From: Flavobacterium sp. KMS
Lineage (GTDB): Bacteria > Bacteroidota > Bacteroidia > Flavobacteriales > Flavobacteriaceae
NCBI RefSeq assembly: GCF_000813005.1
Contig: NZ_JSYP01000004.1
Span: 124,001 to 188,000 of the forward strand
Direction of reading: 5' to 3'
Length of the DNA stretch: 64,000 bases
Program-made: the position numbers and the translations under genes
Part shown: positions 40,383 to 49,864 of the stretch, one piece after another
How positions within the stretch are numbered: the stretch's first letter is position 1
How the letters are laid out: every line of letters begins with the position of its first letter
The notes under the pieces: model-generated
What the model was told of the DNA's origin: nothing
Database searches by the model: none
Seen by the model: only the letters and a program-made list of their open reading frames with translations

Positions 40383-41216
40383 ATGAAAAATTACACACTA
40401 GCGCTCCTGCTTTTAGTTGTTACTACAGCAACTTTTGCACAAAAAAGAGAAAAGATAAAAGGTTCAAAAACAGTAACTATAGCAACCAAAGAAGTAGGTG
40501 AATTTAATAGTCTTGAAGTTAATGACAATCTTGAAGTTTACTTAGAACGTGGAGAAAAAAACGAAATAAAGATTGAAGCCGACGATAATCTTCATGAAAT
40601 TATTGGCATGGATTTAAACGGACAATTGCTTCGTATTTACACATCTAAAGATGCTAGTATCTTTAAAAAGCTAATTGTAAGAGTAACTTATACTAAAGAT
40701 TTAATTAAAGTTATTGCAAAAAATGCGACTGTAGTAAATGCCATTCAGGAAGTTCAGCTTGATGATATCACTTTTAACTCTGTAGATTACTCGAAGTTAT
40801 TCTTGAATGTAAATTCTAAGAAATTTACTTTGATAGCTGATGATAAATCGAAAACAGAACTAAATTTAAAATCAGAAAATGGAAGTGTGCAATTAAGTAA
40901 AAATGCTGGTTTAAAAGCATTGGTTGTTGCAACAGATTTTAAATGTGATTTATATCAAAAAGCAAATGCAGCTATTGAAGGTTCTGCTACTAATGGAACT
41001 TTTAGACTGGATAACAACTCTGTACTAACAGGAAATAAATTTACTGTTAAAAATGCTAATCTTACTGCCGAGAGTTATTCTACTTGTAGCTTACTTGCAG
41101 AAACTACCATTACTATTGCAGCTGGAGATAAAGCCGAAGTTCAGCTTTTGGGAACACCTAAAATTGAACTTACCCGTTTTTCTGAGGAAGCAAAACTGAT
41201 TAAAAGATTGAAATAA
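40383..41216 (+). CDS. Second head-GIN (DUF2807) secreted protein
   Basis: 277 residues with a signal peptide (about 1-20, ending in TFAQ) and no lipobox. The DUF2807 start VGEFNSLEVNDNLEVYLERG (about 39-58) is followed by EIKIEADDNL and beta-helix rungs to the end. It is a paralogue of the preceding lipoprotein but not lipidated. It has its own candidate promoter, so it may be expressed separately from the PadR operon. Confidence 0.85.
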   Translation: MKNYTLALLLLVVTTATFAQKREKIKGSKTVTIATKEVGEFNSLEVNDNLEVYLERGEKNEIKIEADDNLHEIIGMDLNGQLLRIYTSKDASIFKKLIVRVTYTKDLIKVIAKNATVVNAIQEVQLDDITFNSVDYSKLFLNVNSKKFTLIADDKSKTELNLKSENGSVQLSKNAGLKALVVATDFKCDLYQKANAAIEGSATNGTFRLDNNSVLTGNKFTVKNANLTAESYSTCSLLAETTITIAAGDKAEVQLLGTPKIELTRFSEEAKLIKRLK

Positions 41217-41262
41217 ATAAATCTCGCCTTAAGTTAATTTGACAATATAAGATAACATAGCA

Positions 41263-41288
41263 TTGTCAGGTTGAGCAGAGTCGAAACC
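41263..41288. repeat. Short flavobacterial intergenic repeat
   Basis: TTGTCAGGTTGAGC followed by AGAGTCGAAACC is a string I recall as common between flavobacterial genes. There is one copy in this window, so the repeat status rests on recollection. Confidence 0.4.
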
Positions 41289-41310
41289 TTATCTATAAGT
41301 ATAAAAACAA

Positions 41311-41347
41311 AAAAGTCCCATTCGCCGAGGCGAATGGGACTTTTTTT
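41311..41347. terminator. Bidirectional intrinsic terminator
   Basis: AAAAGTCCCATTCG (41,311-41,324) and CGAATGGGACTTTT (41,331-41,344) form a 14-bp stem with a CCGAGG loop. It lies between the converging second head-GIN gene and the thioredoxin reductase gene and can serve both. Confidence 0.92.
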
Positions 41348-41366
41348 ATAGATCATAAAGAACTAA

Positions 41367-42314
41367 TTAGTCTTTTGAAGCCAAATATCTTTCAGCATCT
41401 AATGCGGCCATACATCCTGTACCTGCAGCAGTAATTGCCTGACGGTATACATGATCAGCAGCATCTCCAGCTACAAAAACACCTGGTACATTTGTTAATG
41501 ATGTTCCTGGAGTATTAATGATATATCCTGTCTCGTCTAGAGTCAAGAAATCTTTAAATATATCTGTGTTTGGTTTATGACCAATTGCAACGAAAAACCC
41601 TGTTGCTGGAATATCAAAAATTTCACCAGTAGTTTTATTTTTAGCTTTTACAGCAGTAACTACTTGTTCGTCTCCAACTACCTCTACAGTATCGTGATTC
41701 ATTAATATCTCGATATTTTCGGTTTTACGAACACGATCTTCCATAATTTTTGAAGCTCTGAATTTTTCGCTTCTTACCAACATCGTTACTTTTTTACAAA
41801 GTTTAGATAAGTAATGTGCTTCTTCGCAAGCTGAATCTCCTGCTCCTACGATTACAACTTCTTGGTTTCTGTAAAAGAATCCGTCGCAAACAGCACAAGC
41901 TGAAACTCCACCACCCATTTTTAAATAATGTTGCTCAGATGGCAACCCAAGGTATTTAGCAGATGCTCCGGTAGAAATAATTACCGTTTCGCAATGTAAT
42001 TCGATAGTATCGTTGATCCAAACTTTATGGATATCTCCAGAAAAGTCAACTTTGGTAGCCCAACCATCTCTTATATCAGCACCAAAACGTTGTGCTTGGC
42101 TTTGTAATTGTATCATCATTTCTGGTCCAGTAACTCCATCAACATAACCAGGGAAATTTTCAACTTCGTTTGTAGTTGTTAATTGTCCTCCAGGTTGCAT
42201 TCCTTGATATAAAACTGGATTCATATTAGCTCTGGCAGCATAAATAGCCGCAGTATAACCTGCTGGTCCAGAACCTATAATTAGGCATTTAATTTTTTCG
42301 ATTGTATCTGACAT
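41367..42314 (-). CDS. trxB: Thioredoxin reductase
   Basis: 315 residues from the start at 42,314 (MSDTIEK); an upstream in-frame start adds eight unlikely residues. Markers are the FAD-binding GSGPAGY (14-20), the redox pair C140-A-V-C143, the NADPH-binding GAGDSA (about 154-159) and the C-terminal GVFVAGDA. It transfers electrons from NADPH to thioredoxin in the cytoplasm. Single gene, with a -7 element at 42,336-42,343 and a bidirectional terminator behind it. A thioredoxin-domain lipoprotein is encoded at 62.9 kb, but a cytoplasmic thioredoxin is not in this window. Confidence 0.96.
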   Translation of the reverse strand: MSDTIEKIKCLIIGSGPAGYTAAIYAARANMNPVLYQGMQPGGQLTTTNEVENFPGYVDGVTGPEMMIQLQSQAQRFGADIRDGWATKVDFSGDIHKVWINDTIELHCETVIISTGASAKYLGLPSEQHYLKMGGGVSACAVCDGFFYRNQEVVIVGAGDSACEEAHYLSKLCKKVTMLVRSEKFRASKIMEDRVRKTENIEILMNHDTVEVVGDEQVVTAVKAKNKTTGEIFDIPATGFFVAIGHKPNTDIFKDFLTLDETGYIINTPGTSLTNVPGVFVAGDAADHVYRQAITAAGTGCMAALDAERYLASKD

Positions 42315-42335
42315 AATTTTAATTTTACTGAGATG

Positions 42336-42343
42336 CAAATGTA
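42336..42343 (-). promoter_or_regulatory. -7 promoter element of trxB
   Basis: Read leftward it is TACATTTG, an exact TAnnTTTG match, 21 bases upstream of the start at 42,314. No -33 TTTG is evident. Confidence 0.5.
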
Positions 42344-42424
42344 ATCTATATTATAAAAATTAGAGCCTTAAATAAATCCTAAATAACTATATAGAAATAA
42401 ATAAAATTTATTTTCAAAAAATGT

Positions 42425-42454
42425 TTTGACAACTGAAATAAATGTCTATCTTTG
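42425..42454 (+). promoter_or_regulatory. Promoter of the tRNA-Pro gene
   Basis: TTTG (42,425-42,428) and TATCTTTG (42,447-42,454) with 18 bases between match the Bacteroidota TTTG...TAnnTTTG promoter. The -7 element ends ten bases before the tRNA start. This is the clearest promoter in the window. Confidence 0.75.
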
Positions 42455-42464
42455 CAGCCGCTTT

Positions 42465-42539
42465 CGGGGTGTAGCGTAGCTCGGTTATCGCGCCTGCTTT
42501 GGGAGCAGGAGGCCGCAGGTTCGAATCCTGCCACCCCGA
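42465..42539 (+). tRNA. tRNA-Pro (anticodon TGG)
   Basis: 75 bases with a complete cloverleaf: acceptor CGGGGTG (42,465-42,471) with CACCCCG (42,532-42,538), anticodon stem CCTGC/GCAGG with loop TTTGGGA (42,498-42,504), so anticodon TGG, and T arm GCAGG-TTCGAAT-CCTGC. The 3' CCA is not encoded. Confidence 0.97.
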
Positions 42540-42540
42540 C

Positions 42541-42573
42541 AAAAGTCTTTTCATTTATTTGAAAAGACTTTTT
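42541..42573 (+). terminator. Terminator of tRNA-Pro
   Basis: AAAAGTCTTTTCA (42,541-42,553) pairs with TGAAAAGACTTTT after a short T-rich loop, and a T-run follows. It lies directly after the tRNA. Confidence 0.85.
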
Positions 42574-42653
42574 TGTTTTACGACAAATCCACTATAACGC
42601 GTCCCGAAGGAAAAGCAGAAACTTGGCAGGTCATATTAGCTCAAATGAAACAA

Positions 42654-42681
42654 GGGCTCCTCAAAAAAATTTGAAGAACCC
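42654..42681 (-). terminator. Terminator-like hairpin after the cytochrome peroxidase gene
   Basis: Leftward, GGGTTCTTCAAA pairs with TTTGAGGAGCCC (two G-T pairs) around a four-base T-rich loop. It is 23 bases after the stop of the leftward peroxidase gene. No strong U-run follows. Confidence 0.55.
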
Positions 42682-42704
42682 TCGTTCAGTTTAAAATCAA
42701 TTAT

Positions 42705-43724
42705 TTATTCTTTATACTTTGCATCAACATCGGCTGTCAACGTTTTCAGGAAGGCAACCATATCATCGGCTTCTTTATCCGTAATATCTTTATCCAGTTG
42801 TAATTTCCCCATCATTTTTACTGCTTCTTTCAGCGAAGCAACTGAACCATCGTGAAAATAAGGTCCTGTTTTTTCAACGTTTCTCAAACTCGGAACTTTA
42901 AACAAGAACTGATCACCTTCTTTTTTAGTTAAATCATAAAGTCCTTTATCCATTTTTTTGCTACGAGTCATTTTAGTGTAATCTCCATAAACTCCGAATT
43001 TCTGGAACATCTGTCCACCAAGAGCTACACCACCATGACACGTTATACAACCATTGTCTATAAAAGAATTTAGTCCTTTTTTTTCCTGATCATTTAATGC
43101 TGATTCATTTCCGTCTAAATAATCATCAAATTTACTTTTAGGAATCAATTTACGTTCAAAAGCACCTATTGCATTAGCAAGATTATCAAAAGTAATAGGT
43201 TCTTTATCATTAGGGAATACTTTCTTAAAAAGAGCTTGATACTCTGGAATCCCTCTTAATTTTTTCTCCAAAAATTCCGCGTTCGGAATTCCGTGTTCAA
43301 CAGGATTTAGCAAAGGGCCTTTGGCTTGCTCTTCTACATCTTTAGCTCGCCCATCCCAAAACTGCATAGAATGAAGTGAGGAATAAATTACCGTAGGAGA
43401 GTTACGCCCTCCTAATTCCTTCGTATCTCCTACTGAAAGGGATTTATTATCTACACCAAAAGTGGCAAGATTATGACAGGAATTACAACTAATGGTTCCG
43501 TTTTTAGACAATGCTTTATCATAGAATAACTTCTTACCTAAATCAATTTTATCTTGTGGAATATCTTCTCCTGTTATTGTTGAAACAGATTTAAAGAAAT
43601 TAGATGCTTTGGTTAATAATTCAGATTTTTCGACTACTGGAGCTTTTGAGAAATCATGTTCACTTGATTCTTTCTTGCAGGCTACAAAAGCAAGTCCCGC
43701 CATAATTAAGACAACTTTTTTCAT
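42705..43724 (-). CDS. Di-heme cytochrome c peroxidase (lipoprotein)
   Basis: 339 residues, typical for the CCP/MauG family. A lipoprotein signal ends in FVAC (Cys16). Two heme c sites are present: C80-NS-C83-H84 and C226-IT-C229-H230, plus a conserved GPYFHDGS motif (about 287-294) and RNSPTVIYSS (about 107-116). It should reduce hydrogen peroxide in the periplasm using electrons from cytochrome c, anchored to a membrane. It could also be a MauG-like enzyme. Single gene. Confidence 0.93.
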   Translation of the reverse strand: MKKVVLIMAGLAFVACKKESSEHDFSKAPVVEKSELLTKASNFFKSVSTITGEDIPQDKIDLGKKLFYDKALSKNGTISCNSCHNLATFGVDNKSLSVGDTKELGGRNSPTVIYSSLHSMQFWDGRAKDVEEQAKGPLLNPVEHGIPNAEFLEKKLRGIPEYQALFKKVFPNDKEPITFDNLANAIGAFERKLIPKSKFDDYLDGNESALNDQEKKGLNSFIDNGCITCHGGVALGGQMFQKFGVYGDYTKMTRSKKMDKGLYDLTKKEGDQFLFKVPSLRNVEKTGPYFHDGSVASLKEAVKMMGKLQLDKDITDKEADDMVAFLKTLTADVDAKYKE

Positions 43725-44159
43725 TTGAGTATTGATTTAGTTTTGCAAAAGTCAATGTAGAACTCAAGGTGAAATAGTTACTAATCCTTTTTATGTTTCT
43801 CCTCTTAATTAATAAAGTAGTCTTTACTAAATTTTAAATTCTATTTTTATTAAACTGTTGCATTAAATTAATCCTCGAATTTAAAAAAACATTATCGCGA
43901 TAAAGCTGATTATTATCATAAAGTAGGTTTTATTTTACAATACATACAATTGTAATAAAAATCAAAAGCAGTAATTCATTCAAAAGCGAATAAAGAATCT
44001 CTAAACCCAAAAAATGATGAAAGCCATTTATTTTAAAATTAATTCTAGATTTTTTATTTATATCACAAAACACTTTATACAGATAAAAACTACCAAAATA
44101 CTTTAACACTATTAAAATGTTATTATATTTACCGCTTACAATATTTTATTTATTTGTTT
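43725..44159. other. Intergenic region between divergent genes
   Basis: About 435 bases of very AT-rich DNA between the leftward peroxidase gene and the rightward DUF2339 gene. Promoters for both are expected. I see no exact TAnnTTTG element in a good position, no clear hairpin and no additional gene. Confidence 0.45.
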
Positions 44160-46670
44160 ATGGAGACATTTCTGTTTTTACTAATATTTGTTTTTCTGAT
44201 CTATATACTCAACACTCTTAATAAGCGATTTGACCAAATTGAGAATGATATTTCATCTCTTAATAAAAAATTAGACCAGCAAAAAACGATAGAGAAACCA
44301 GCAGAAACTATTTCTGTTGCCCCAATTCCTGTTATAAAGAAAGAAGAAATCAATATAACTCCTGAGGAAATAAAACCTCCTACTCTTGAAATAGCCAAGG
44401 AAGAAATTATCGAAGAAAAGATTCCAGAAAAAGAGTTGGAAAAAATTGCTCTTTCATACAATTCCGAAAATACACCTAAGCCAGTAGAGCCTAAAGAAGC
44501 TCCTAAACCTTATGTTCCGCTTCCGCCAAAGAAATCATTCTGGGAGAACTTTAAAGAACAAAATCCTGATTTAGAAAAATTCATTGGTGAAAACTTAATC
44601 AACAAAATCGGAATTCTGATTCTTGTTTTAGGAATTAGCTATTTTGTAAAATACGCCATTGATAAAGATTGGATAAATGAACCTGCTCGAGTAGGAATTG
44701 GAATCCTTGCTGGTGCATTGGTAATGGGAGTTGCTCATAAATTGCGTAAAAACTATGCTGCCTTTAGTTCGGTTATCGTAGCTGGTGCAATTGCAATATT
44801 TTATTTTACGATTGGAATCGCTTTTCATAGCTATCATTTATTTAGCCAGAGCGTTGCATTTGGTATAATGGTCGTAATTACAGCTTTTAGTGCACTTATA
44901 TCCTTATCTTATAATAGGATTGAACTTGCCGTGCTTTCCTTAATAGGTGGATTTGCCGTTCCTTTTATGGTAAGTACTGGCGAAGGAAATTATGTTGTAT
45001 TATTTACTTATATCATTATCCTGAATATCGGAATTTTAGCTTTGGCTTATCATAAAAAGTGGAATCTGGTAAATATTCTTGCCTATGTATTCACCATTAT
45101 ATTATATGGCGGCTGGTTGGTTAATGACTTAACTAGCGAGAAACCTCATTATCTAGGTGCATTTGCATTTGGGTTTGCTTTCTATTCTATTTTTATTTTA
45201 ATGAATATCATTAACAACATAAGAACAAAAGGAGAATTCTCTACCCCACAATTAGTCATTTTAGCCAGTAACACTTTCTTATTCTATGCTGCAGGAATGG
45301 CAATCCTAACAGATTATCATCCTGAATTAAGAGGATTATTTACAACCATAATTGCATTACTTAATTTAGTTTACGCTTGGTTTTTATACAAAAAATTCGG
45401 ACTGGATAAAAAAGCTGTTTATTTACTCATCGGCTTAACATTAACCTTTGTTACACTAGCAATCCCAATTCAGTTTAAAGGCAACTACATTACTTTATTC
45501 TGGGCAGCCGAGGCGGTTTTATTATTATGGCTTTCGCAAAAATCAAAAATTGTCAGTTATCGATTTGGTTCAGTAATTGTTCATGCCTTAATGATAATAA
45601 GTTTGATAATGGATTGGGCTAAGTTCTACGAATACACAGCCGTTTTAAACATAATTATCAACCCTATATTCATTACAGGATTGGTTGCAATAGCATCTTT
45701 ATTTACAGTTTCTTATCTATTAAAACCTGAAACCAACAATACCGAAATGCTTGGCTTTAGTTTTAATCCAGAAAAATATGGAAAATTCATTTTTGGATTA
45801 GGACTTGTCATCAGTTATTTTGTTGGATTACTCGAAGTGATTTATCAATCTAATTATTATTTCGAAAACACATATTCTGCTGCAGCATTTACTGTAGTAT
45901 ATCATTTATTATTCTTTGCAATTGTAGCTGGTTATTTAGCACGAAAGAAAACAGATTCCGGTTATCAAGGTGCAACGTTAATTGCGCTTATCAATATTAT
46001 CTTGTTTACTTTTTGGTTCTCAAATTACGCCTTTGGAGAACACGAAGAAATCATAAGTTCAGGAACTGGAAGTCCTTATGCATTTTACCTGCATTACATT
46101 TCTTTATTAATAATTATCTATTTCGGTTATCTATTATATCAAATCAATTCTAAGAAACTTGTTTTCTCAATATTGAGTAATAAAATTTATATCTGGGCAG
46201 CTGCATTTATTTTAATCTACATTGCAAGCACTGAACTAATGCTTCATGGATTAATATTTATGAATTCTCCAATAACAACAGACCAAATTCAGGCAAGCAA
46301 CTTGTATGCAACTTACAAAACTGATTTAGGATATATAAGAGAGATGCTGACCGAAGACGCAATAGATTTGGCCAGAACCAAAATAATAAAAACTGGTTTT
46401 CCTATCCTTTGGGGAATTTTAGCTTTTGTTTTTCTTATCGTAGGAATAAAAAAACAAACCAAAACCATTCGTATTATTGCTTTGGCATTATTAGGATTAA
46501 CAATCGTAAAATTATTTTTATACGATATTAGCAACATTTCCGAAACAGGAAAAATTATATCGTTTATACTATTAGGTATCTTAATTTTGATAATCTCTTT
46601 TGTCTATCAAAAAATTAAAGTACTAGTAATAGATGAAAACAAACCCAATGAAACTGATGAAACCAAATAA
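44160..46670 (+). CDS. DUF2339 polytopic membrane protein
   Basis: 836 residues from the ATG at 44,160 (METFLF). An N-terminal helix is followed by a coiled-coil and Pro/Glu-rich linker (about 15-125), the LIGENLINKIGILILVLG entry into the membrane domain (about 143-160) and then roughly 25 hydrophobic helices to the C-terminus. This is the DUF2339 layout. Function is unknown; such proteins are often paired with DUF3999 proteins, as here, where the next gene overlaps its end. Probably an envelope or export factor. Confidence 0.85.
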   Translation: METFLFLLIFVFLIYILNTLNKRFDQIENDISSLNKKLDQQKTIEKPAETISVAPIPVIKKEEINITPEEIKPPTLEIAKEEIIEEKIPEKELEKIALSYNSENTPKPVEPKEAPKPYVPLPPKKSFWENFKEQNPDLEKFIGENLINKIGILILVLGISYFVKYAIDKDWINEPARVGIGILAGALVMGVAHKLRKNYAAFSSVIVAGAIAIFYFTIGIAFHSYHLFSQSVAFGIMVVITAFSALISLSYNRIELAVLSLIGGFAVPFMVSTGEGNYVVLFTYIIILNIGILALAYHKKWNLVNILAYVFTIILYGGWLVNDLTSEKPHYLGAFAFGFAFYSIFILMNIINNIRTKGEFSTPQLVILASNTFLFYAAGMAILTDYHPELRGLFTTIIALLNLVYAWFLYKKFGLDKKAVYLLIGLTLTFVTLAIPIQFKGNYITLFWAAEAVLLLWLSQKSKIVSYRFGSVIVHALMIISLIMDWAKFYEYTAVLNIIINPIFITGLVAIASLFTVSYLLKPETNNTEMLGFSFNPEKYGKFIFGLGLVISYFVGLLEVIYQSNYYFENTYSAAAFTVVYHLLFFAIVAGYLARKKTDSGYQGATLIALINIILFTFWFSNYAFGEHEEIISSGTGSPYAFYLHYISLLIIIYFGYLLYQINSKKLVFSILSNKIYIWAAAFILIYIASTELMLHGLIFMNSPITTDQIQASNLYATYKTDLGYIREMLTEDAIDLARTKIIKTGFPILWGILAFVFLIVGIKKQTKTIRIIALALLGLTIVKLFLYDISNISETGKIISFILLGILILIISFVYQKIKVLVIDENKPNETDETK

Positions 46671-47883
46671 ATTTTTATTTCTATTATTCTTAGTAAACTT
46701 TTCGTTTGCACAATATAATACTACTGCAAAAATAAAAGCAGTAACATCAACTGGATTAAACAAGATCGTTTTGCCACCAGCAATTCGTTCCGCGTCTAAA
46801 GAAGATTTAAGTGATTTCAGGATATTTGATTCAAAAGGAATTGAAGTTCCTTACTTCGTTGTGCGAAATGAAAAAGAGACACTTTCTAATTCTTTTGAAG
46901 AATATAGCATTGTGTCCAAAACTGTTGTTCCAAACAAGAGCAGTTCTATTATTATTGCCAATCCATCAACGCAAAGCATCAATCAGATTTCGCTTTTTAT
47001 TGCCAACTCCGATGTGGTAAAAACATATAATATTTCAGGAAGTAACGACCAAAAAGAATGGTTTGGTTTATCTAATGCACAAAAACTATACGACCTAAAT
47101 AGCACTGATAAAACAAATGTTATCAAGACTATATCATTTCCTCTATCTTCTTATCAATTTTTGAAAATAGATTTTGATGATAAAAAAACATTACCAATAA
47201 ATATACTAAAGGCAGGAAATTATAACCATCAGGTAAAAACCAATTCGCTACAAGAAATAGTTCCAAAGAGTAGTTCGGTAACTCAACTTACATCAGAGAA
47301 GAAAACAAAAATTCATATAGTTTTTGATGCACCACAGATTATAGATCAAATTGCATTCGATATTTCGAAACCAGCATTCTACAAACGAGATGCAACTATT
47401 TATAAAAATGCTACTCGAAAAGTAAAACGCAAAATAGAAACGTATGAAGAAAATATTACCTATTTCGAATTAAATTCGGATACAAAAAACACGTTCAATG
47501 TTCCACAAATATTCGAGAAAGAAATTTATATCTCTATCGACAATCAGGATAATCCTGCATTAAATATTGCTGAAATAAAATTTTACCAAATCCCTGTTTC
47601 AATAGTTGCCAGTTTAAATGCAAATGAAAACTATACTATCAAAACAGGAAACAATAATTTGAACGAACCTCAATATGACCTTTCCAATTTCAAGAATAGC
47701 ATTTCGGCTAATTTACCCGAGGCTTCTATTTCCGAAATAAAACAAATTGCTTCTACAGATACTACAATTCAAAACAAATCTTTTTGGCAACAATCATGGT
47801 TTATGTGGATGTGTATAATAATTGGCGGAATTGCAATTTTATATTTTACTGCGAGTTTGGTAAAAGACATGAAAAAAGAATAA
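46657..47883 (+). CDS. DUF3999-like membrane-anchored protein
   Basis: 408 residues from the ATG at 46,657, chosen because it gives a clean signal peptide (MKPNKFLFLLFLVNFSFAQ); upstream ATGs at 46,633 and 46,648 are possible. The extracytoplasmic part is beta-rich, with a discoidin-like YNISGSNDQKEWFGLS segment (about 128-143) and FRIFDSKGIEVPYFV near the start (about 54-68). A C-terminal helix (about 382-400) followed by KDMKKE anchors it to the membrane. It overlaps the DUF2339 gene by 14 bases, the usual pairing of the two families. Confidence 0.65.
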   Translation: MKPNKFLFLLFLVNFSFAQYNTTAKIKAVTSTGLNKIVLPPAIRSASKEDLSDFRIFDSKGIEVPYFVVRNEKETLSNSFEEYSIVSKTVVPNKSSSIIIANPSTQSINQISLFIANSDVVKTYNISGSNDQKEWFGLSNAQKLYDLNSTDKTNVIKTISFPLSSYQFLKIDFDDKKTLPINILKAGNYNHQVKTNSLQEIVPKSSSVTQLTSEKKTKIHIVFDAPQIIDQIAFDISKPAFYKRDATIYKNATRKVKRKIETYEENITYFELNSDTKNTFNVPQIFEKEIYISIDNQDNPALNIAEIKFYQIPVSIVASLNANENYTIKTGNNNLNEPQYDLSNFKNSISANLPEASISEIKQIASTDTTIQNKSFWQQSWFMWMCIIIGGIAILYFTASLVKDMKKE

Positions 47884-48191
47884 TTAATTAATCCGAATCT
47901 CTATTTAAACAACATTATTTAGTTTGTACCCGAAATACTAATTTCCAATCTATTAGCCAACAATCATCTGATATTCAATAGTCTCTAAGAAAGTTATTAT
48001 TCTAAATCGCACATAAATAGAAAAAGCTAAGCCTGATACAAACAAATTGAAATCGTCTTTAGAAATAATACCTATTTTAAAAACAGTAGGCTGTCAAACG
48101 ACGATTAATCAAGCTTTAACAAATGTTAACAAAATAGATTTTCAAAAACCATAAATAATCGTATTTTTACGGTTCAAAATTCAGAAAATAA
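47884..48191. other. Intergenic region before parA
   Basis: 308 AT-rich bases that should contain the parA promoter. There is a GTATTTTTACG string close to the start codon that loosely resembles a -7 element but lacks the final G. I saw no complete parS-like palindrome, no terminator and no gene. Confidence 0.4.
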
Positions 48192-48959
48192 ATGGGCAAA
48201 ATCATTGCGATTGCTAATCAAAAAGGAGGCGTTGGAAAGACTACAACATCTGTAAATCTTGCGGCCTCATTAGGTGTTTTAGAAAAAAAAGTATTACTAA
48301 TAGATGCTGACCCTCAAGCAAATGCTACATCAGGACTTGGAATTGATGTAGAAGTTGTTGAGATTGGAACCTATCAAATACTGGAACACAGTCATACGCC
48401 AAAAGAAGCTATTATTCAATGTACAGCTCCAAACGTAGATGTGATTCCGGCTCACATTGACCTTGTTGCTATCGAAATCGAATTGGTCGATAAAGAAAAC
48501 AGAGAATACATGCTAAAAAAAGCATTAGAAAGTGTTAAAGATGAGTACGATTATATCATTATCGATTGTGCACCTTCATTAGGACTTTTAACTTTGAATG
48601 CTTTAACAGCGGCCGACTCTGTAGTTATCCCTATTCAATGCGAATATTTTGCACTTGAAGGTTTAGGAAAATTACTAAACACGATTAAAAGCATCCAAAA
48701 AATTCATAACCCAGACTTGGATATTGAAGGATTGTTACTAACCATGTACGATTCTAGATTACGTTTATCAAATCAAGTTGTTGAAGAAGTTCAAAAACAC
48801 TTTAATGATATGGTTTTTGATACCGTTATCCAACGAAATGTAAAATTAAGTGAAGCTCCTAGTTTTGGCGAAAGCATTATAAACTATGACGCTACAAGTA
48901 AAGGAGCTGTTAATTACATAAACTTGGCTCAAGAAATTATAAAGAAAAACAGTAAATAG
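48192..48959 (+). CDS. parA: Chromosome partitioning ATPase ParA/Soj
   Basis: 255 residues, the chromosomal Soj size. The deviant Walker A motif QKGGVGKTTTSVNLA (about 9-23), switch DADPQANAT (about 39-47) and Walker B-like IIIDCAPSLG (about 119-128) are all present. It binds ATP and the nucleoid and, with ParB, moves newly replicated origins apart. It is followed after five bases by parB. Chromosomal parAB usually lies near the replication origin, so this region may be origin-proximal. Confidence 0.97.
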   Translation: MGKIIAIANQKGGVGKTTTSVNLAASLGVLEKKVLLIDADPQANATSGLGIDVEVVEIGTYQILEHSHTPKEAIIQCTAPNVDVIPAHIDLVAIEIELVDKENREYMLKKALESVKDEYDYIIIDCAPSLGLLTLNALTAADSVVIPIQCEYFALEGLGKLLNTIKSIQKIHNPDLDIEGLLLTMYDSRLRLSNQVVEEVQKHFNDMVFDTVIQRNVKLSEAPSFGESIINYDATSKGAVNYINLAQEIIKKNSK

Positions 48960-48964
48960 TTTTT

Positions 48965-49864
48965 ATGACAAAAGCGATTAAAAAACAAGCCTTAGGAAGA
49001 GGATTATCTGCATTATTAAAAGATCCGGAAAATGATATAAAATCCGTTGACGATAAAAATGCTGATAAGGTTGTAGGAAGTATTATAGAGCTTGAAATTA
49101 GTGCTATCGAAATAAATCCGTTTCAACCCCGAAGCAATTTTAACGAAGAATCATTACGTGAACTAGCCACTTCTATCAAGGAGCTTGGTGTGATTCAACC
49201 TATAACTGTTCGAAAATTAGACTTCAATAAATACCAATTAATTTCTGGAGAGCGTCGTTTACGTGCTTCAACATTAATCGGCTTAACACATGTTCCTGCA
49301 TACATACGAATTGCAAATGACAACGAATCATTGGTTATGGCATTGGTTGAAAATATTCAACGTCATGATTTAGATCCGATAGAGATTGCACTTTCTTACC
49401 AACGTTTGATTGATGAAATCCAGTTAACTCAAGAACAAATGAGTGACCGTGTTGGTAAAAAACGTTCTACAATTGCAAACTACTTACGTCTTTTAAAACT
49501 AGATCCAATTATCCAAACTGGTATCCGTGATGGTTTTATAAGTATGGGACATGGTCGTGCAATTATAAACGTTGACGATTTAGATGTTCAAACCGATATT
49601 TATCAAAAAATTGTTAGCCGTAATTTATCTGTACGTGAAACAGAAGCTTTGGTAAAAAACTACCACGAAAGTTTAAAACCTAAACCTGCTGGAAAACCAA
49701 AAGCCTCTTCATTTGACATCGAAGAAGATCAAAAAAGCACATTTACAAATTATTTTGGCGCAAAAGTTGACATAAAAGTAGCTGGAAACGGAAAAGGAAA
49801 AATTACAATTCCGTTCCATTCAGAAGAAGACTTTGCCAGAATTATCAAATTAATAAACGGGTAG
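48965..49864 (+). CDS. parB: Chromosome partitioning protein ParB
   Basis: 299 residues. The ParB N-terminal CTPase domain runs from about 45 to 135 with ELEISAIEINPFQPR, ISGERRLRA and the VENIQRHDLDPIEIA box. A central helix-turn-helix (about 145-205) contains MSDRVGKKRSTIANYLRLL. The C-terminal dimerization domain is at about 245-299. It binds parS sites and slides as a clamp, recruiting ParA. Its stop codon overlaps the GTG start of the next gene. Confidence 0.97.
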   Translation: MTKAIKKQALGRGLSALLKDPENDIKSVDDKNADKVVGSIIELEISAIEINPFQPRSNFNEESLRELATSIKELGVIQPITVRKLDFNKYQLISGERRLRASTLIGLTHVPAYIRIANDNESLVMALVENIQRHDLDPIEIALSYQRLIDEIQLTQEQMSDRVGKKRSTIANYLRLLKLDPIIQTGIRDGFISMGHGRAIINVDDLDVQTDIYQKIVSRNLSVRETEALVKNYHESLKPKPAGKPKASSFDIEEDQKSTFTNYFGAKVDIKVAGNGKGKITIPFHSEEDFARIIKLING

